Shown in pieces: positions 19,099 through 28,715 of a stretch of 64,000 nt of DNA. A program made the position numbers and the translations under genes. Under the pieces are notes generated by a model that was not told the DNA's origin, did not search any database, and saw nothing but the letters and a program-made list of their open reading frames with translations. Numbering within the stretch: position 1 is the stretch's first letter; each line of letters begins with the position of its first letter. Origin of the DNA: Aquimarina sp. Aq78. GTDB lineage: Bacteria > Bacteroidota > Bacteroidia > Flavobacteriales > Flavobacteriaceae. The DNA is taken from contig NZ_OMKA01000001.1 in NCBI RefSeq assembly GCF_900299525.1, positions 186,001 through 250,000 on the forward strand, in the 5' to 3' direction.

Positions 19099-20064
19099 CT
19101 AATCCTCTTCGTATAAGTGCAATTTTAACCCCATACCATAGTTGGTGTTGTTATTTTTGATCAAGTTATTGTTTTTGCTATATCCTCTGTCAAAACGTTG
19201 CCAGGTTCTGTTTTTAAAAAATACCCTTCTGGTAAAAGTTTTGTAACTACTTATTTTGTCTGTGAACGGAAGTAAGGGTCTAAAAGTAGTAGATACTTTA
19301 ACTATACCTTTTCGAGTTTCAATTTCACTGTACTTTTTTGTTTGCTGTAGTTTTCCATTTTTATCTGTATAACCTAATACTTGTATAGAAACAAAAATCC
19401 CTTCTTTTGGGATAAAGACTTTATGTTCTGAAACGTTCAGTTCAAAATTAGATTTATCTTTATTAGTTACCATAAATATAATATCCTCATATGACAGTCT
19501 TTTCCCTGGATATCCATTGTTATTGCCATAAAACTGCATCTTGAACAAAGTAGAAAAAGATTGTTTTTTGTTAGAATTCCGGTTTGAAGATTCAGTTTTA
19601 ATAGGTAGGTATACTGAAGCGATTTTGGTGGACTTCTCAGAGCTTTTAGGAAAGAAAACTGCAATTTCAGACTCTACTGTAGGAAGCCAGCTTTTAAAAT
19701 AATCATTATGTACTTCTGAAGCTAATTTCCTGGTTTTATATTTTCTTTTCTTTTCTGCTGTAATATATACCTCTTTAAGTTCTGCAATATCCTGGACTAA
19801 AAGTATTTTTTTGGGTAAGGCAGCGGTAGAGAGTGCTAACTCTTTATATCCAATGGATGATACATATAAAGAATCTATATCAGAATACCATTTTTTTGAG
19901 AATTGGAAATTTCCATCAGCATCAGCAAATGTACCACTTCCATTCCTGAAAGAAATTGTAGCATATGATATAGGTGTATTTTGTACAGAATCAAGTACAG
20001 TATAGGTCTGTGAATAGACAATTTGTGCTAAAAAAAGCAGTAGTAGGTGAGACAGCTTTTTCAT
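19099..20064 (-). CDS. Secreted protein with a carboxypeptidase-like regulatory domain
   Basis: 321 residues. Signal peptide MKKLSHLLLLFLAQIVYSQ. Residues about 20-100 form a CarboxypepD_reg-like beta-sandwich (ISYATISFRNGSGTFADADG, then NFQFS), the domain that precedes many outer-membrane receptors in this phylum. The remaining ~220 residues, rich in Lys, Tyr and Phe, are unassigned and do not look like a TonB receptor barrel. Probably an outer-membrane or periplasmic protein of unknown function. It is convergent with the SulP gene, with stop codons 9 bases apart. Confidence 0.75.
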   Translation of the reverse strand: MKKLSHLLLLFLAQIVYSQTYTVLDSVQNTPISYATISFRNGSGTFADADGNFQFSKKWYSDIDSLYVSSIGYKELALSTAALPKKILLVQDIAELKEVYITAEKKRKYKTRKLASEVHNDYFKSWLPTVESEIAVFFPKSSEKSTKIASVYLPIKTESSNRNSNKKQSFSTLFKMQFYGNNNGYPGKRLSYEDIIFMVTNKDKSNFELNVSEHKVFIPKEGIFVSIQVLGYTDKNGKLQQTKKYSEIETRKGIVKVSTTFRPLLPFTDKISSYKTFTRRVFFKNRTWQRFDRGYSKNNNLIKNNNTNYGMGLKLHLYEED

Positions 20065-20217
20065 TGGTAATGGGGATTAGAAAAACTAAAGTAATGAAAT
20101 ATATTTATAATAGAACGATTATCGTGCCAAAGAGCTATGATTATAATTAAAATTATTTTCAATCATAACCATGTATTATAATTAATTATTTGATAATCAA
20201 TTAATTGTGATATTTTA

Positions 20218-21831
20218 TTAAACAATTACTCCAACTACTTTATTTAACCCACATCTTTCAATAAAACCATTGGTAAATACGTTCATGGATTCAGAATCTA
20301 GTAAGTCGTTACGAGTATCAAGCCAATGTTGTACGGTGGCAGTACCATACATATTTTGAATACGCTGAAAATTGAGATTAAAATTTATTTTCCCCCAATG
20401 TAAGGTGTATGGAATATTGATAGCTTCTAATCGGTTCCATACTTTTTCATAGAATTTTCGGGTTATATCTGCATCTACACCATCTAATTCTAGTACACAT
20501 GTTTTGGCAAATTTTGTAAAGCCTAATAGAGCTTCGGTTCCTTTTACGTATCGCAATGATATTCCGCCAGGAAAAGGATCACCATCTTCAATAATCATCA
20601 TGATTTCTTCGACTACTCGTACACTATCTTTAATATTTATTCCTAGAGCTGCACTGGCAACTTTACCTCTAAATTTGGTATTGCTAAATGTTTCTCCAAT
20701 GGTTCCTTCCATAGGAGGGATTTCTTTGTAAGCCAGAGGGAATAGTATATTGACTAATTTCGGGACTAATAAAATCGATAACCCCCCCAGGCTATCCATA
20801 ACTGTTTGTATTAGTCCTAATAAATCATCACCATAGGTTAGCCCCTTATCATCAGGAGTTCTACGGGTATAGTTATCCCTGTATTTGCGTTTGTAGGAGA
20901 CTTTTAGGAATACACCTTTATTGTTGTTGTCTGGCTCAAAATCATAAGGATTTATAAGTATTTCAAAATGATATAATTCTCGATCAGGAGAATGTTGAGG
21001 AAATGGGAGTATGGTGTTAATTGTTGAAAAATCTAATGTTTTCATGGTGTTTTTAAGACCACTATTGTAAGCGATTTTATCTATGCGATGTTCTTCGAGT
21101 AGAAATTTGGGCTCTGTTTCTATCATAATACCGTGTATGATTCCAAAACTTCCGAAGCTTACTAAGGCGGCATTAAACATAGTGTCATCTCTTATTAAAT
21201 CTGCACCTAGCCAATTAATAAACCGATCTGATACTATAGGATTAGAGCTTCGTTCTAACCATATGTGACGATCTCGACCAACGACTAGATGTATTCCAGT
21301 TACAAAATCCTGTATTGCTCCTACGTTAAAAGCGGCACCGTGAGTGCCTGTGGATAGTGCGCCTGCTACTGTTTGGCCGTTGCTAGCTCCCGAGGCTTTA
21401 ATGGAGCGATTGGGGCGTTTTTCTTTTTCTAACTTTGAATTAAGTTGTAATACAGAAACTCCACATTGTACAAAAAATAGATCTTCAGCTAATCCTCCTT
21501 TGTTTAAATATTCGTTGCTTATGTTTGGTTTGCTAACCGAAAAACTAAGGCGTAATGATTTAGTGTCTAGGATACCGCCTTCAGAAACAGCTACCTTAGA
21601 AAATGACCAGCCGCTTCCCATAGCGCGTAATCTAATGTTGTTATCAATTGCATGTCCTATCAGCCATTGTAGATTTTTGGTGGTGGCTATGTATTTATCA
21701 GCTCCTTTGCTTATCGAATCATTATTACGTACTTTAAAAGAAGCGTTTTGTGTTAGTTTTTGTGTGAAATTTTGATGCCTGTTTTCCCATTTCCTTATAG
21801 GTAATGTCTCGATGCCTTTTGGTAACGCCAT
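20218..21831 (-). CDS. FAD-binding (PCMH-type) oxidoreductase, aldonolactone-oxidase-like
   Basis: 537 residues from the ATG at 21831 (MALPKGIETLPIRKWENRHQ); an upstream in-frame ATG would add 24 hydrophobic and Lys-rich residues with no family match. The N-terminal third is the VAO/PCMH FAD domain: RAMGSGWSFSKV, then SNGQTVAGALSTGTHGAAF, the pyrophosphate-binding segment. The C-terminal part resembles the substrate domain of sugar-lactone oxidases (ALO/GLO type), ending with the HWGKINF segment typical of that group. Expected chemistry is oxidation of a sugar, lactone or alcohol with O2 or a dye as acceptor. There is no signal peptide with the chosen start. The substrate is unknown. Confidence 0.82.
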   Translation of the reverse strand: MALPKGIETLPIRKWENRHQNFTQKLTQNASFKVRNNDSISKGADKYIATTKNLQWLIGHAIDNNIRLRAMGSGWSFSKVAVSEGGILDTKSLRLSFSVSKPNISNEYLNKGGLAEDLFFVQCGVSVLQLNSKLEKEKRPNRSIKASGASNGQTVAGALSTGTHGAAFNVGAIQDFVTGIHLVVGRDRHIWLERSSNPIVSDRFINWLGADLIRDDTMFNAALVSFGSFGIIHGIMIETEPKFLLEEHRIDKIAYNSGLKNTMKTLDFSTINTILPFPQHSPDRELYHFEILINPYDFEPDNNNKGVFLKVSYKRKYRDNYTRRTPDDKGLTYGDDLLGLIQTVMDSLGGLSILLVPKLVNILFPLAYKEIPPMEGTIGETFSNTKFRGKVASAALGINIKDSVRVVEEIMMIIEDGDPFPGGISLRYVKGTEALLGFTKFAKTCVLELDGVDADITRKFYEKVWNRLEAINIPYTLHWGKINFNLNFQRIQNMYGTATVQHWLDTRNDLLDSESMNVFTNGFIERCGLNKVVGVIV

Positions 21832-21963
21832 GATTATGTTTTTTAATATTTTATTACAAAATGTCTTTGTTTTTAGATAGTACTGCTGATAGATCAATAT
21901 CAAAATCCGATATGGATTACCTATGTTTATTGGTATAAGCCAAATAGAAACGATGTATTTAAT

Positions 21964-22287
21964 CTATAATTCATCAATTGGTGGGTCTGGTGGAGCGCAT
22001 TCCCATTCTATGGTTTGTGGTATAACGATGCCTAGTGTAATTGTAGATAGTAATATATATCCAAGGTTAGTGGTGTTAGTTGCCGAGCTTAAGTGCTTGG
22101 ATTCGCACTTGGCATCGATATCTTTAGGAGAAACTAATCCCCAGGCGAAACTCCAGGAGGTTTTAGTGTTTTTAACCACAGAGTCACTATCGTGAATACT
22201 TATAACTCGTGTAGACATGCAGCTTGTGCAACAAAGAGTTATTGCTAGTACTGCGCTTATACTTTGTAATCGAATAGAATATTTCAT
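21964..22287 (-). CDS. Small Bor/Iss-like lipoprotein
   Basis: 107 residues with a lipoprotein signal whose likely modified residue is in CCTSCMST (LTLC and TSC are both candidate lipoboxes). The mature part follows the layout of the phage-lambda Bor protein: a beta segment SWSFAWGLVSPKDIDAKC, a polar middle, then a hydrophobic GYILLSTITLGIVIPQTIEWEC and a short tail. The paired Cys residues are in matching places. Bor-type proteins are outer-membrane lipoproteins linked to serum survival in enterobacteria; a similar role here is not implied. The match is by layout, so moderate confidence. Confidence 0.65.
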   Translation of the reverse strand: MKYSIRLQSISAVLAITLCCTSCMSTRVISIHDSDSVVKNTKTSWSFAWGLVSPKDIDAKCESKHLSSATNTTNLGYILLSTITLGIVIPQTIEWECAPPDPPIDEL

Positions 22288-22462
22288 TGTCTTAGATTTT
22301 AAGACAATCAGACGATATGATAAGAGGGAATCGTTAAGTAGGTTAAAAATAATAATATTTTAAATGATATGAAAGGGGGATTTACCTGTTTTTATAATGA
22401 TAAATATTAAAAAATTAGTTTTAATGAATGATGATAATGTTTGAAGCTAAAAATATTTAATT

Positions 22463-22614
22463 AAAGTATAATATTATATACTTTATGATTTATGATCAAT
22501 ATTAGGTATATTATAGTATACTTTATTATATTTGATATATTGTTGTGCTAAGGAGTACAATAAATTATACTTAGTTTACGTTTTACATTTTTAATGTATA
22601 TTATTATATACTTT
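22463..22614 (+). promoter_or_regulatory. Three copies of an 8-6-8 inverted repeat, probable HipB operators
   Basis: Each copy has arms like AAAGTATA and TATACTTT separated by six bases: 22463-22484 (perfect arms), 22503-22524 (left arm TAGGTATA) and 22593-22614 (left arm AATGTATA). The right arm TATACTTT is identical in all three. Centres are 40 and 90 bases apart. The second copy ends just before the likely -7 box and the third lies about 20 bases before the hipB start. This is the usual arrangement for an antitoxin that represses its own operon. Confidence 0.7.
22527..22534 (+). promoter_or_regulatory. Probable hipBA promoter -7 box
   Basis: TATATTTG fits TAnnTTTG. The second operator copy ends two bases upstream and would occupy the -33/-7 spacer, so binding there should block transcription. 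The start of transcription would be near 22541. Confidence 0.45.
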
Positions 22615-22631
22615 AATTTAATTTATGTGTG

Positions 22632-22961
22632 ATGAATATTGATAATCTTTCAGACGAACAAATACTAGCAGAACTTACTCAAAGAGTAAAACAACGACGC
22701 CTTAATCTTAATATTACTCAGGATGAACTTTCTAAAAGGGCAGGGGTACATGTGCAAACGATTAAGAATTTTGAATCCGGAAAGACGACTACGTTATTAA
22801 CTTTTATCCAAATACTTCGGGCATTTGGAGATTTAAGCGCGTTAAGCTCTTTATTTCCAGATCCGGGCATAAGTCCCATAGAACTATTAAAACTAAAAGG
22901 AAAAGAACGTGAGCGTGCGTCACGTAGCTCTAAAAATCAAAATGAAGATCCATTATGGTAG
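22632..22961 (+). CDS. hipB: HTH (Xre/HipB-like) antitoxin
   Basis: 109 residues from the ATG at 22632 (a GTG three bases earlier would add one Met). The HTH runs over about residues 10-65: RRLNLNITQDELSKRAGVHV, then QTIKNFESGKTTTLLTFIQI, the classic Xre fold. The C-terminal tail is Lys/Arg/Ser-rich and ends in KNQNEDPLW, a flexible tail like those that reach into the HipA partner. It should dimerise, bind the three upstream inverted repeats and neutralise HipA. The stop codon overlaps the hipA start by 7 bases, so the two are translationally coupled. Confidence 0.87.
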   Translation: MNIDNLSDEQILAELTQRVKQRRLNLNITQDELSKRAGVHVQTIKNFESGKTTTLLTFIQILRAFGDLSALSSLFPDPGISPIELLKLKGKERERASRSSKNQNEDPLW

Positions 22962-24241
22962 ATGTTATTAAAATTACCCTTTGGGGAGAAGAATTGGGGG
23001 CATTGAGTTGGGATAGCAAAAAAAACTTTGCCTCTTTTGAGTTTTTCTCATCATTTCTAAATAAAAATCAGGATGTGTCACCGATACACATGCCGATACG
23101 ATCTTCTGCAAAAAAAATATATAGCTTTCCTAATCTAAACCAGGAAACCTACCGCGGATTACCAGGAATGTTGTCTGACGTATTGCCCGATGATTTCGGG
23201 AATCGCTTAATTGATCAATGGCTAGCTCTTAATAATATCCCAAAATCTAAGTTTACCCCACTAGATCGCTTGTGTTATATCGGTACTCGTGGTATGGGAG
23301 CATTAGAGTTTCAACCTGCAAAACACATAGGACAAGCTCAAACTACTACCCTCGAAGTAGATAAACTAGCACACCTGGCAGAAAAAATACTTAATACACG
23401 AGAAAAACTAGAACTAAATCTTTCTGAAACAGAACATCTTAATGAATTGATTAAAGTAGGAACTTCTGCTGGAGGGCAACGGGCTAAAGCCATAATCGCT
23501 TATAATTCCATAACAAATGAGATTCGATCGGGCCAAGCTATAGCTCCTCACGGATTTGAACACTATATTTTTAAGTTTGATGGAGTAAATGATACTACTC
23601 TTGGAGATCCACAAGGGTATGGAAGGATCGAATATGCATATTACTTAATGGCATTGGATTGTGGTATTAATATGGAAAAATCTTTGCTTTTTGAAGAGCA
23701 TGATAGAGCTCATTTTATGACCAGACGCTTTGATCGCCATAGTAATAACGAAAAAATACATATGCAAACCTTGTGTTCGATAGCACATTTTGATTATAAA
23801 TCTCCAGGAGCACACTCTTATGAAAATGCATTCGAAGTAATGAGACAATTACGATTACCACATAGTGATGCTATACAATTGTATAAAAGAATGGTATTTA
23901 ATGTCATTGCCCGTAATCAGGATGATCATACTAAGAATATTTCTTTTTTGATGGATAAACGTGGAGTTTGGAGACTTTCTCCTGCTTATGATGTGACTTA
24001 TTCGTACAATCCAGAAGGGATCTGGACCAGTATGCATCAGATGTCAATCAATGGTAAACGGGATAATTTTACACTACAGGACCTGATTGCTGTAGGAGAG
24101 AAGATTAGCTACAAAAATCATAAGGAGGCAATACAGCAAGTTGTTGATGTTGTTTCTAATTGGGATCATTATGTTCAGAAAACAGGAATTCCAAAATTAC
24201 AGGGTGATCGATTAGCGAAGCCATTTAGGTTGCACCTTTGA
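22955..24241 (+). CDS. hipA: HipA family serine/threonine kinase toxin
   Basis: 428 residues, a usual HipA length. The N-terminal HipA couple domain (about 1-110) is followed by the kinase-like core with KVGTSAGGQRAKAIIAY (glycine-rich P-loop-like segment), FKFDG, and the catalytic RNQDDHTKNISF and metal-binding SPAYDVTYS. Known HipA proteins phosphorylate glutamyl-tRNA synthetase and cause dormancy; other family members use other targets, so the target here is open. Encoded directly after its HTH partner. A DMT transporter gene follows after 16 bases and may be read through from the same promoter. Confidence 0.9.
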   Translation: MVDVIKITLWGEELGALSWDSKKNFASFEFFSSFLNKNQDVSPIHMPIRSSAKKIYSFPNLNQETYRGLPGMLSDVLPDDFGNRLIDQWLALNNIPKSKFTPLDRLCYIGTRGMGALEFQPAKHIGQAQTTTLEVDKLAHLAEKILNTREKLELNLSETEHLNELIKVGTSAGGQRAKAIIAYNSITNEIRSGQAIAPHGFEHYIFKFDGVNDTTLGDPQGYGRIEYAYYLMALDCGINMEKSLLFEEHDRAHFMTRRFDRHSNNEKIHMQTLCSIAHFDYKSPGAHSYENAFEVMRQLRLPHSDAIQLYKRMVFNVIARNQDDHTKNISFLMDKRGVWRLSPAYDVTYSYNPEGIWTSMHQMSINGKRDNFTLQDLIAVGEKISYKNHKEAIQQVVDVVSNWDHYVQKTGIPKLQGDRLAKPFRLHL

Positions 24242-24257
24242 TTTTTTAATTAAATAC

Positions 24258-25088
24258 ATGAAAAAAGCTATATACTTTATGCTTCTTAGCGCTGTGTCTT
24301 TTACAGCAATGAACTTACTTGTTAAGTATTTAGCACACTTTGGAGGAGCACAGCTGGTATTTTTTAGAGCGTTTGGCTCTTTATTTTTTACAATGAGTTA
24401 TTTGTTATGGCATGAGATTCCAATATTGGGTAACCAAAAAAGATTAATGATTTATAGAGGCCTTGCAGGAGTGACCTCGATGGGATTATTCTTTATATCG
24501 GTTAATTATCTTCCTATTGGTTCTGCTGTATCCTTACGATATTTATCACCAATATTTGCCACTATTTTTGCTGTACTTTTTCTTAGAGAACAAGTAAAAC
24601 CAATACAATGGTTGTTCTTTTTGATGGCTTTTAGTGGAGTTTTGATGATCAAAGGTTTTGATCCCAATGTTGATTCTTTTGGCCTGCTGTTAGTACTGGG
24701 TTCTGCAGTATTTAGTGGAGTAGTATATGTACTTATCAATAAAATTGGTCATGGTGATCATCCCGTTGTGATCGTTAACTATTTCATGTGGATTTCTGTT
24801 ACTATAGGAGGTGTTCTTTCCATTTTCAATTGGACCACACCAAAAGGAGTAGAGTGGCTACTATTGCTTAGCCTAGGAATTTTTGGATATTTCGGACAAT
24901 TATTTATGACCAAAGCATTTCAATCTCAGGCAACGAATAAGGTGGTATCCCTAAAATACGTCGAAGTTATTTTTACGATGATTGCAGGGGTATTTTGGTT
25001 TACTGATATATATCCAATCCTAAGTATTATAGGAACCTTATTAGTGATCATTGGATTAATTCTTAATATTTGGTACCGTAAACGTTAA
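24258..25088 (+). CDS. DMT superfamily transporter (EamA domains)
   Basis: 276 residues with ten predicted membrane segments arranged as two EamA repeats of five (about 3-135 and 145-274), for example FTAMNLLVKYLAHFGGAQL and GVVYVLINKIGHGDHPVVI. The family exports or imports small metabolites such as amino acids, purines or S-adenosylmethionine. The gene starts 16 bases after hipA on the same strand, so it could be cotranscribed with the toxin pair, though no functional link is known. Cargo unknown. Confidence 0.88.
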   Translation: MKKAIYFMLLSAVSFTAMNLLVKYLAHFGGAQLVFFRAFGSLFFTMSYLLWHEIPILGNQKRLMIYRGLAGVTSMGLFFISVNYLPIGSAVSLRYLSPIFATIFAVLFLREQVKPIQWLFFLMAFSGVLMIKGFDPNVDSFGLLLVLGSAVFSGVVYVLINKIGHGDHPVVIVNYFMWISVTIGGVLSIFNWTTPKGVEWLLLLSLGIFGYFGQLFMTKAFQSQATNKVVSLKYVEVIFTMIAGVFWFTDIYPILSIIGTLLVIIGLILNIWYRKR

Positions 25089-25169
25089 CCTGATTTATGT
25101 TTTAGGCATAGCCATAAGGCTCGAAAGTCTCAAGACATAGTAGGTTTCTAATACATAAATCGGGTTAGT
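25085..25169. repeat. Long imperfect inverted repeat after the DMT gene
   Basis: Left arm AACCTGATTTATGT (25087-25100) and right arm ACATAAATCGGGTT (25153-25166) pair over 14 bp with one wobble; pairing continues outward and inward (TTTTAG with CTAAT). The left arm overlaps the last codons of the DMT gene. A related hairpin lies at 35690-35732. It may be a dispersed palindrome that also serves as transcript end. Confidence 0.6.
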
Positions 25170-25194
25170 ATTACGAGTGTTTGAAAGATTTCAA

Positions 25195-25446
25195 TTATGA
25201 AAAGTCTTCTCTAAGATAAAACATGAGTTTTCTCTTATCTGTAAAACTTTTGATAGTGATAATATCACCTGTAATTTTATTATAAATTACTTCAACAAAC
25301 AATAAATCTACGTAGTAAATAGAATAGTAAAAATCACGATTTTGGTCATTTATTGTAAAGAGGTGAATGCCTCGATCCCAGAGGTCTTTGTATTTGATAT
25401 CTAATTGTCGAGCATTAAACTCTTGTTCAAGGGTAATTCTGCGCAT
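25195..25446 (-). CDS. Hypothetical small protein
   Basis: 83 residues, starting MRRITLEQEFNARQLDIKYK. Charged, with a central aromatic stretch FYYSIYYVDLLFVEVIYNK that looks like beta strands, and KRKLMFYLRED near the end. No family recognised. The ATG is preceded by an AT-rich tract and the codon use is like neighbouring genes, which supports it being real. It resembles the small one-domain proteins often found singly in flavobacterial intergenic space. No operon partner. Confidence 0.5.
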   Translation of the reverse strand: MRRITLEQEFNARQLDIKYKDLWDRGIHLFTINDQNRDFYYSIYYVDLLFVEVIYNKITGDIITIKSFTDKRKLMFYLREDFS

Positions 25447-26547
25447 AAGCTATTAATTTTAATATGAGGCGTGATAAAACTACGGAAAAACCGTAACATA
25501 TGCAAGTGAAAATTGTACAATGTGTTGAAAAACAATAAAATGCATGTATGGGATGACCCTTTCTTAAGAATATATTTGGTTATAGAACATTAGGGTTTTA
25601 AATAGCTTTATGGCTAATATTAGCTAGTATTATCTTTTCGCAAAGAGAATAGGGGTAAGTATTGTATATAGCATACCACAAAATCTTTATTTAGCCCTGT
25701 TTTTGTCTTGTGTAAGAAAAATCTTTTGTTGAAATACAATAAATCCTACATGAAAATGTGCTATTGCAGGTTTTTGTTTCTTTTGGCCCGAATTTACTAA
25801 TAAAGAAGTCATTTAATAGAAAGCGGCCCCCTTTGGTTAACTACTCCAATAGAGGGCCTAAATTGAAACATAATCGGTATTTAACACAAACTCAACTTAT
25901 ACTAATTATGAAGTTTCAACTTTACTTTTTACTAGTTCAAATATATCTTAGTTTTATAAATTCTGTCATGTTTATTCATAAAAAAATTAACATTTAACCA
26001 GTTAATAACAATGTAATGTTAATTAATTGTTAACCAGTTATTTGAATGTACCTGTATGTGATTGAATCTATTCGATTGCATTTGTTTTCGGAATTCCTTT
26101 CTAGGTTTGTTCTACCCTTTTTATGGGGTAGCCATAATAAAGAAAATAAAAAACGTCAAATCGATACAGATTGCGTTTTCAATTCAGAGAAAAACAAAAC
26201 TAATTATAGAGTATTAACATTCTTTTAAAGTTTATTGATGGTGGGGAAGGAGCGGGTACTAAATTTACGTATTAAGAGTTTTCATCATTATATAAACAGG
26301 TTTATACTTGTCTCTTGTTTCCTACACCAATATTTGAAAATTCTTAGATGATACTTCCAGAACTACAAAAAATATGTTGAGTAAATCCCACTAACCGATC
26401 AATGATTTAATATATGATACCTTTTGTCTTTCAAAATTTATCTAATAATATCATGTCACAAAACTAAAACCAGTATCTAAACCTCACAAGAGGTGCATTA
26501 CAGAAGGCTAATGAATAGACAAGGTTTTGTATTATATTTTTAAAGAA
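25447..26547. other. 1.1-kb non-coding stretch
   Basis: No convincing gene. A hairpin-like GGCCCCC...GAGGGCC lies at about 25824-25857, and an 11-base direct repeat TTAACCAGTTA occurs at 25994-26004 and 26030-26040. The short open frames at 25758 and 26046 have low-complexity products and no start signals and are not called. It separates unrelated genes and may hold regulatory sites or decayed sequence. Confidence 0.4.
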
Positions 26548-27678
26548 TTACTTCTCAATTTTATTAATCTCTATAATACGGTGTGTACTACTGGTATCTC
26601 CATACGAATTTCCGTTGGTAGCAATAAAGATACGTCCCTGAGGAGAAACCGCAATATCTCTAAGACGGCCGAATTTACCATTAAAAAACACTTCTTCCTG
26701 GGTAATTGCAGTTCCATCGCTATTTAAAGTAAGCGCAATTATTCTTTGATCCTTTAAAACGGTCATCAATAATTTATTGGTCCATTCAGGAATTTTATCA
26801 CTGGTATAGTATATCAGGTCAGAGGGAGCAATAGTGGGTGTCCATTCAAAAATGGATTCAATAACCTCTGTACTTGCTGCAAAAGCCTGTTCGTTGGGAG
26901 TATCGATTTTACCTTTTACATCGGGCCAGCCATAATTTTTGCCAGACTGTATGATATTTATTTCATCATCAGAACTAGGTCCATGTTCAGAGCTATACAG
27001 CTTGCCATTAGGATGCAATACCAGTCCTTGTGCATTTCTATGCCCTAAACTATAGACATAACTGTTTGTGAAAGGGTTGTCAGAGGGAATAGTGCCATCT
27101 AGATTTAATCTTAGAACTTTACCTCCCAAAGAATTCATGTCTTGAGAAAGATTGGTATTACCAGCATCACCAGTAGTCATAATTAGATGCATACTCGGAG
27201 TGATCAACAAACGAGAACCATCGTGATTAGAGTTGGCAGGGATTTGGTCTATAAGTATGGTTTCATTGGTTAATGTATTATTTGCATATGTAAACTGAAC
27301 CAATCGTTCCAATAAACCACTTCCTCCATTATATGTGTATACAACGTATACATATGGATTTGTATCAAAATTGGGATGAAGTACCATTCCCAATAATCCA
27401 CTTTCACCTACTTGTGATACGTTAGGAATAGTAAATATCAGTTGTTGTTCTCCACTGTCGGGATTTATCCTGCTAATTTTTCCATTACGTTCGGTGACCC
27501 ATAAGAAATTATCAGGACCCCAAATTAGCTCCCAGGGAACACTTAAGGTTTCTACTAATACTTTTGTTGCTTCTACAGGTTCACCAGTATCAGGATTTGT
27601 AGTATCATCATCTCCTGAACAAAACCATAACAAAAATGAAATTAGTACAACACTTGCTAATTTTGATATTCGCTTCAT
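26548..27678 (-). CDS. PQQ-dependent sugar dehydrogenase-like lipoprotein (aldose sugar dehydrogenase type)
   Basis: 376 residues from the ATG at 27678 (MKRISKLASVVLISFLLWFC, a lipoprotein signal with Cys20). A longer start adds a polar N-terminus with no signal and is rejected. The protein is a six-bladed propeller of the soluble glucose/aldose dehydrogenase type (YliI-like): SVPWELIWGPDNFLWVTER, split as VPWELIWGPDNFLWVTER, then NSNHDGSRLLITP (the catalytic-His region), SLGHRNAQGL and SSEHGPSSDDEINI. These enzymes oxidise sugars with PQQ. No PQQ synthesis genes are in the window. Confidence 0.85.
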   Translation of the reverse strand: MKRISKLASVVLISFLLWFCSGDDDTTNPDTGEPVEATKVLVETLSVPWELIWGPDNFLWVTERNGKISRINPDSGEQQLIFTIPNVSQVGESGLLGMVLHPNFDTNPYVYVVYTYNGGSGLLERLVQFTYANNTLTNETILIDQIPANSNHDGSRLLITPSMHLIMTTGDAGNTNLSQDMNSLGGKVLRLNLDGTIPSDNPFTNSYVYSLGHRNAQGLVLHPNGKLYSSEHGPSSDDEINIIQSGKNYGWPDVKGKIDTPNEQAFAASTEVIESIFEWTPTIAPSDLIYYTSDKIPEWTNKLLMTVLKDQRIIALTLNSDGTAITQEEVFFNGKFGRLRDIAVSPQGRIFIATNGNSYGDTSSTHRIIEINKIEK

Positions 27679-27963
27679 AATATTTCTTTTTAAGTCAACA
27701 ACTGAATCTTGTATAAGATGATGATTGTCAGTAATTTGTGTGATAATTGATAGTTGTGATTTCATCTATCAATTATTTTATATGTTCTTATGAGAAAACA
27801 ACATAACCAACTTTATTCTCAAAAGCCAATTACTTTCTCTTAATTATACAACGGTTAACTTACACGATACCCTACTTTTTTTTGTTTTTTTTAAATTTTT
27901 TTAATTCTTTTTTAAGAATTGTTTACATTCTGTTATGCAAAGTTTTAACACTTATCTGAAGTA

Positions 27964-28599
27964 TTATTTTTTACTTAAGGCTAATTTGATTCCTAGTAAA
28001 ATAAAAAGAACTCCTGTGGTTTTATCCATCCAAAACTTCACTTTACTGTTCTCTCTGATCTTGTTTGCCAGCTTGGCAGAAAAGAATGCCAGCATCATGC
28101 ACCATATTGTACCTGTAGCTACAAAAGTTAACCCCAGAATTATGAATGGAATGGCACTTTTAGCATATTCGGGATTAATAAATTGTGGTAAGAATGCCAG
28201 AAAAAAGAGAGCAACTTTAGGGTTAAGTAGATTGGTTAAAACACCTGACATATATACTTTTAAGTAGTTTTTTGTTGTTTCTTTTCCTTTAATTACTTCA
28301 GCAATAGCTGTTGATTTTGTTAGCAATGATTTAATCCCTAAATATACAAGATAAACAGCGCCAGCATATTTAACAATACTAAATGCAGTAGCAGATTTTG
28401 CTAATAAAATTGATAGTCCAAGAGCTGCAAAAAAACAATGTAAAAGAGCTCCCGAAGAAATCCCCAGAGCAGAGATCACTCCAGATTTTTTTCCTTGCGA
28501 AATACTACGCCCTAAAATATACATAGTATCTGCTCCAGGTGTGAGGTTAAGTAGTATTCCTGCTAAAATAAAGGTTCCAAAATTAAGAATGCCAAACAT
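27964..28599 (-). CDS. LysE/RhtB family amino acid exporter
   Basis: 211 residues, about six hydrophobic segments, with the family N-terminus GILLNLTPGADTMYILGRSI and the conserved SGALLHCFFAALGLS. Members export lysine, threonine, homoserine or other amino acids. The gene is divergent to an Lrp/AsnC regulator 116 bases away, the common local control of such exporters. A TAnnTTTG-type box on the minus strand (28622-28629) is a likely promoter. Exported amino acid unknown. Confidence 0.88.
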   Translation of the reverse strand: MFGILNFGTFILAGILLNLTPGADTMYILGRSISQGKKSGVISALGISSGALLHCFFAALGLSILLAKSATAFSIVKYAGAVYLVYLGIKSLLTKSTAIAEVIKGKETTKNYLKVYMSGVLTNLLNPKVALFFLAFLPQFINPEYAKSAIPFIILGLTFVATGTIWCMMLAFFSAKLANKIRENSKVKFWMDKTTGVLFILLGIKLALSKK

Positions 28600-28621
28600 A
28601 GGATTGTATTAGATTTTGATT

Positions 28622-28675
28622 CAAAATTATACGAAAGAAAGGATATCAAGAAAACAAATCATTGGCTTATCTTTG
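28622..28675. promoter_or_regulatory. Divergent promoter region for the LysE and Lrp genes
   Basis: Plus strand TATCTTTG at 28668-28675 and minus-strand TAATTTTG at 28622-28629 both fit TAnnTTTG. They point to the Lrp gene (about 34-base leader) and the LysE gene. Lrp binding between them could control both. Confidence 0.5.
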
Positions 28676-28715
28676 TTTTTTCTGGAGAATATATCTTAAT
28701 TATAACTAAAAACCA

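Noticed and set aside
25758..26228. Two short plus-strand frames (25758 and 26046)
   Set aside because: AT-rich chance frames with hydrophobic low-complexity products.
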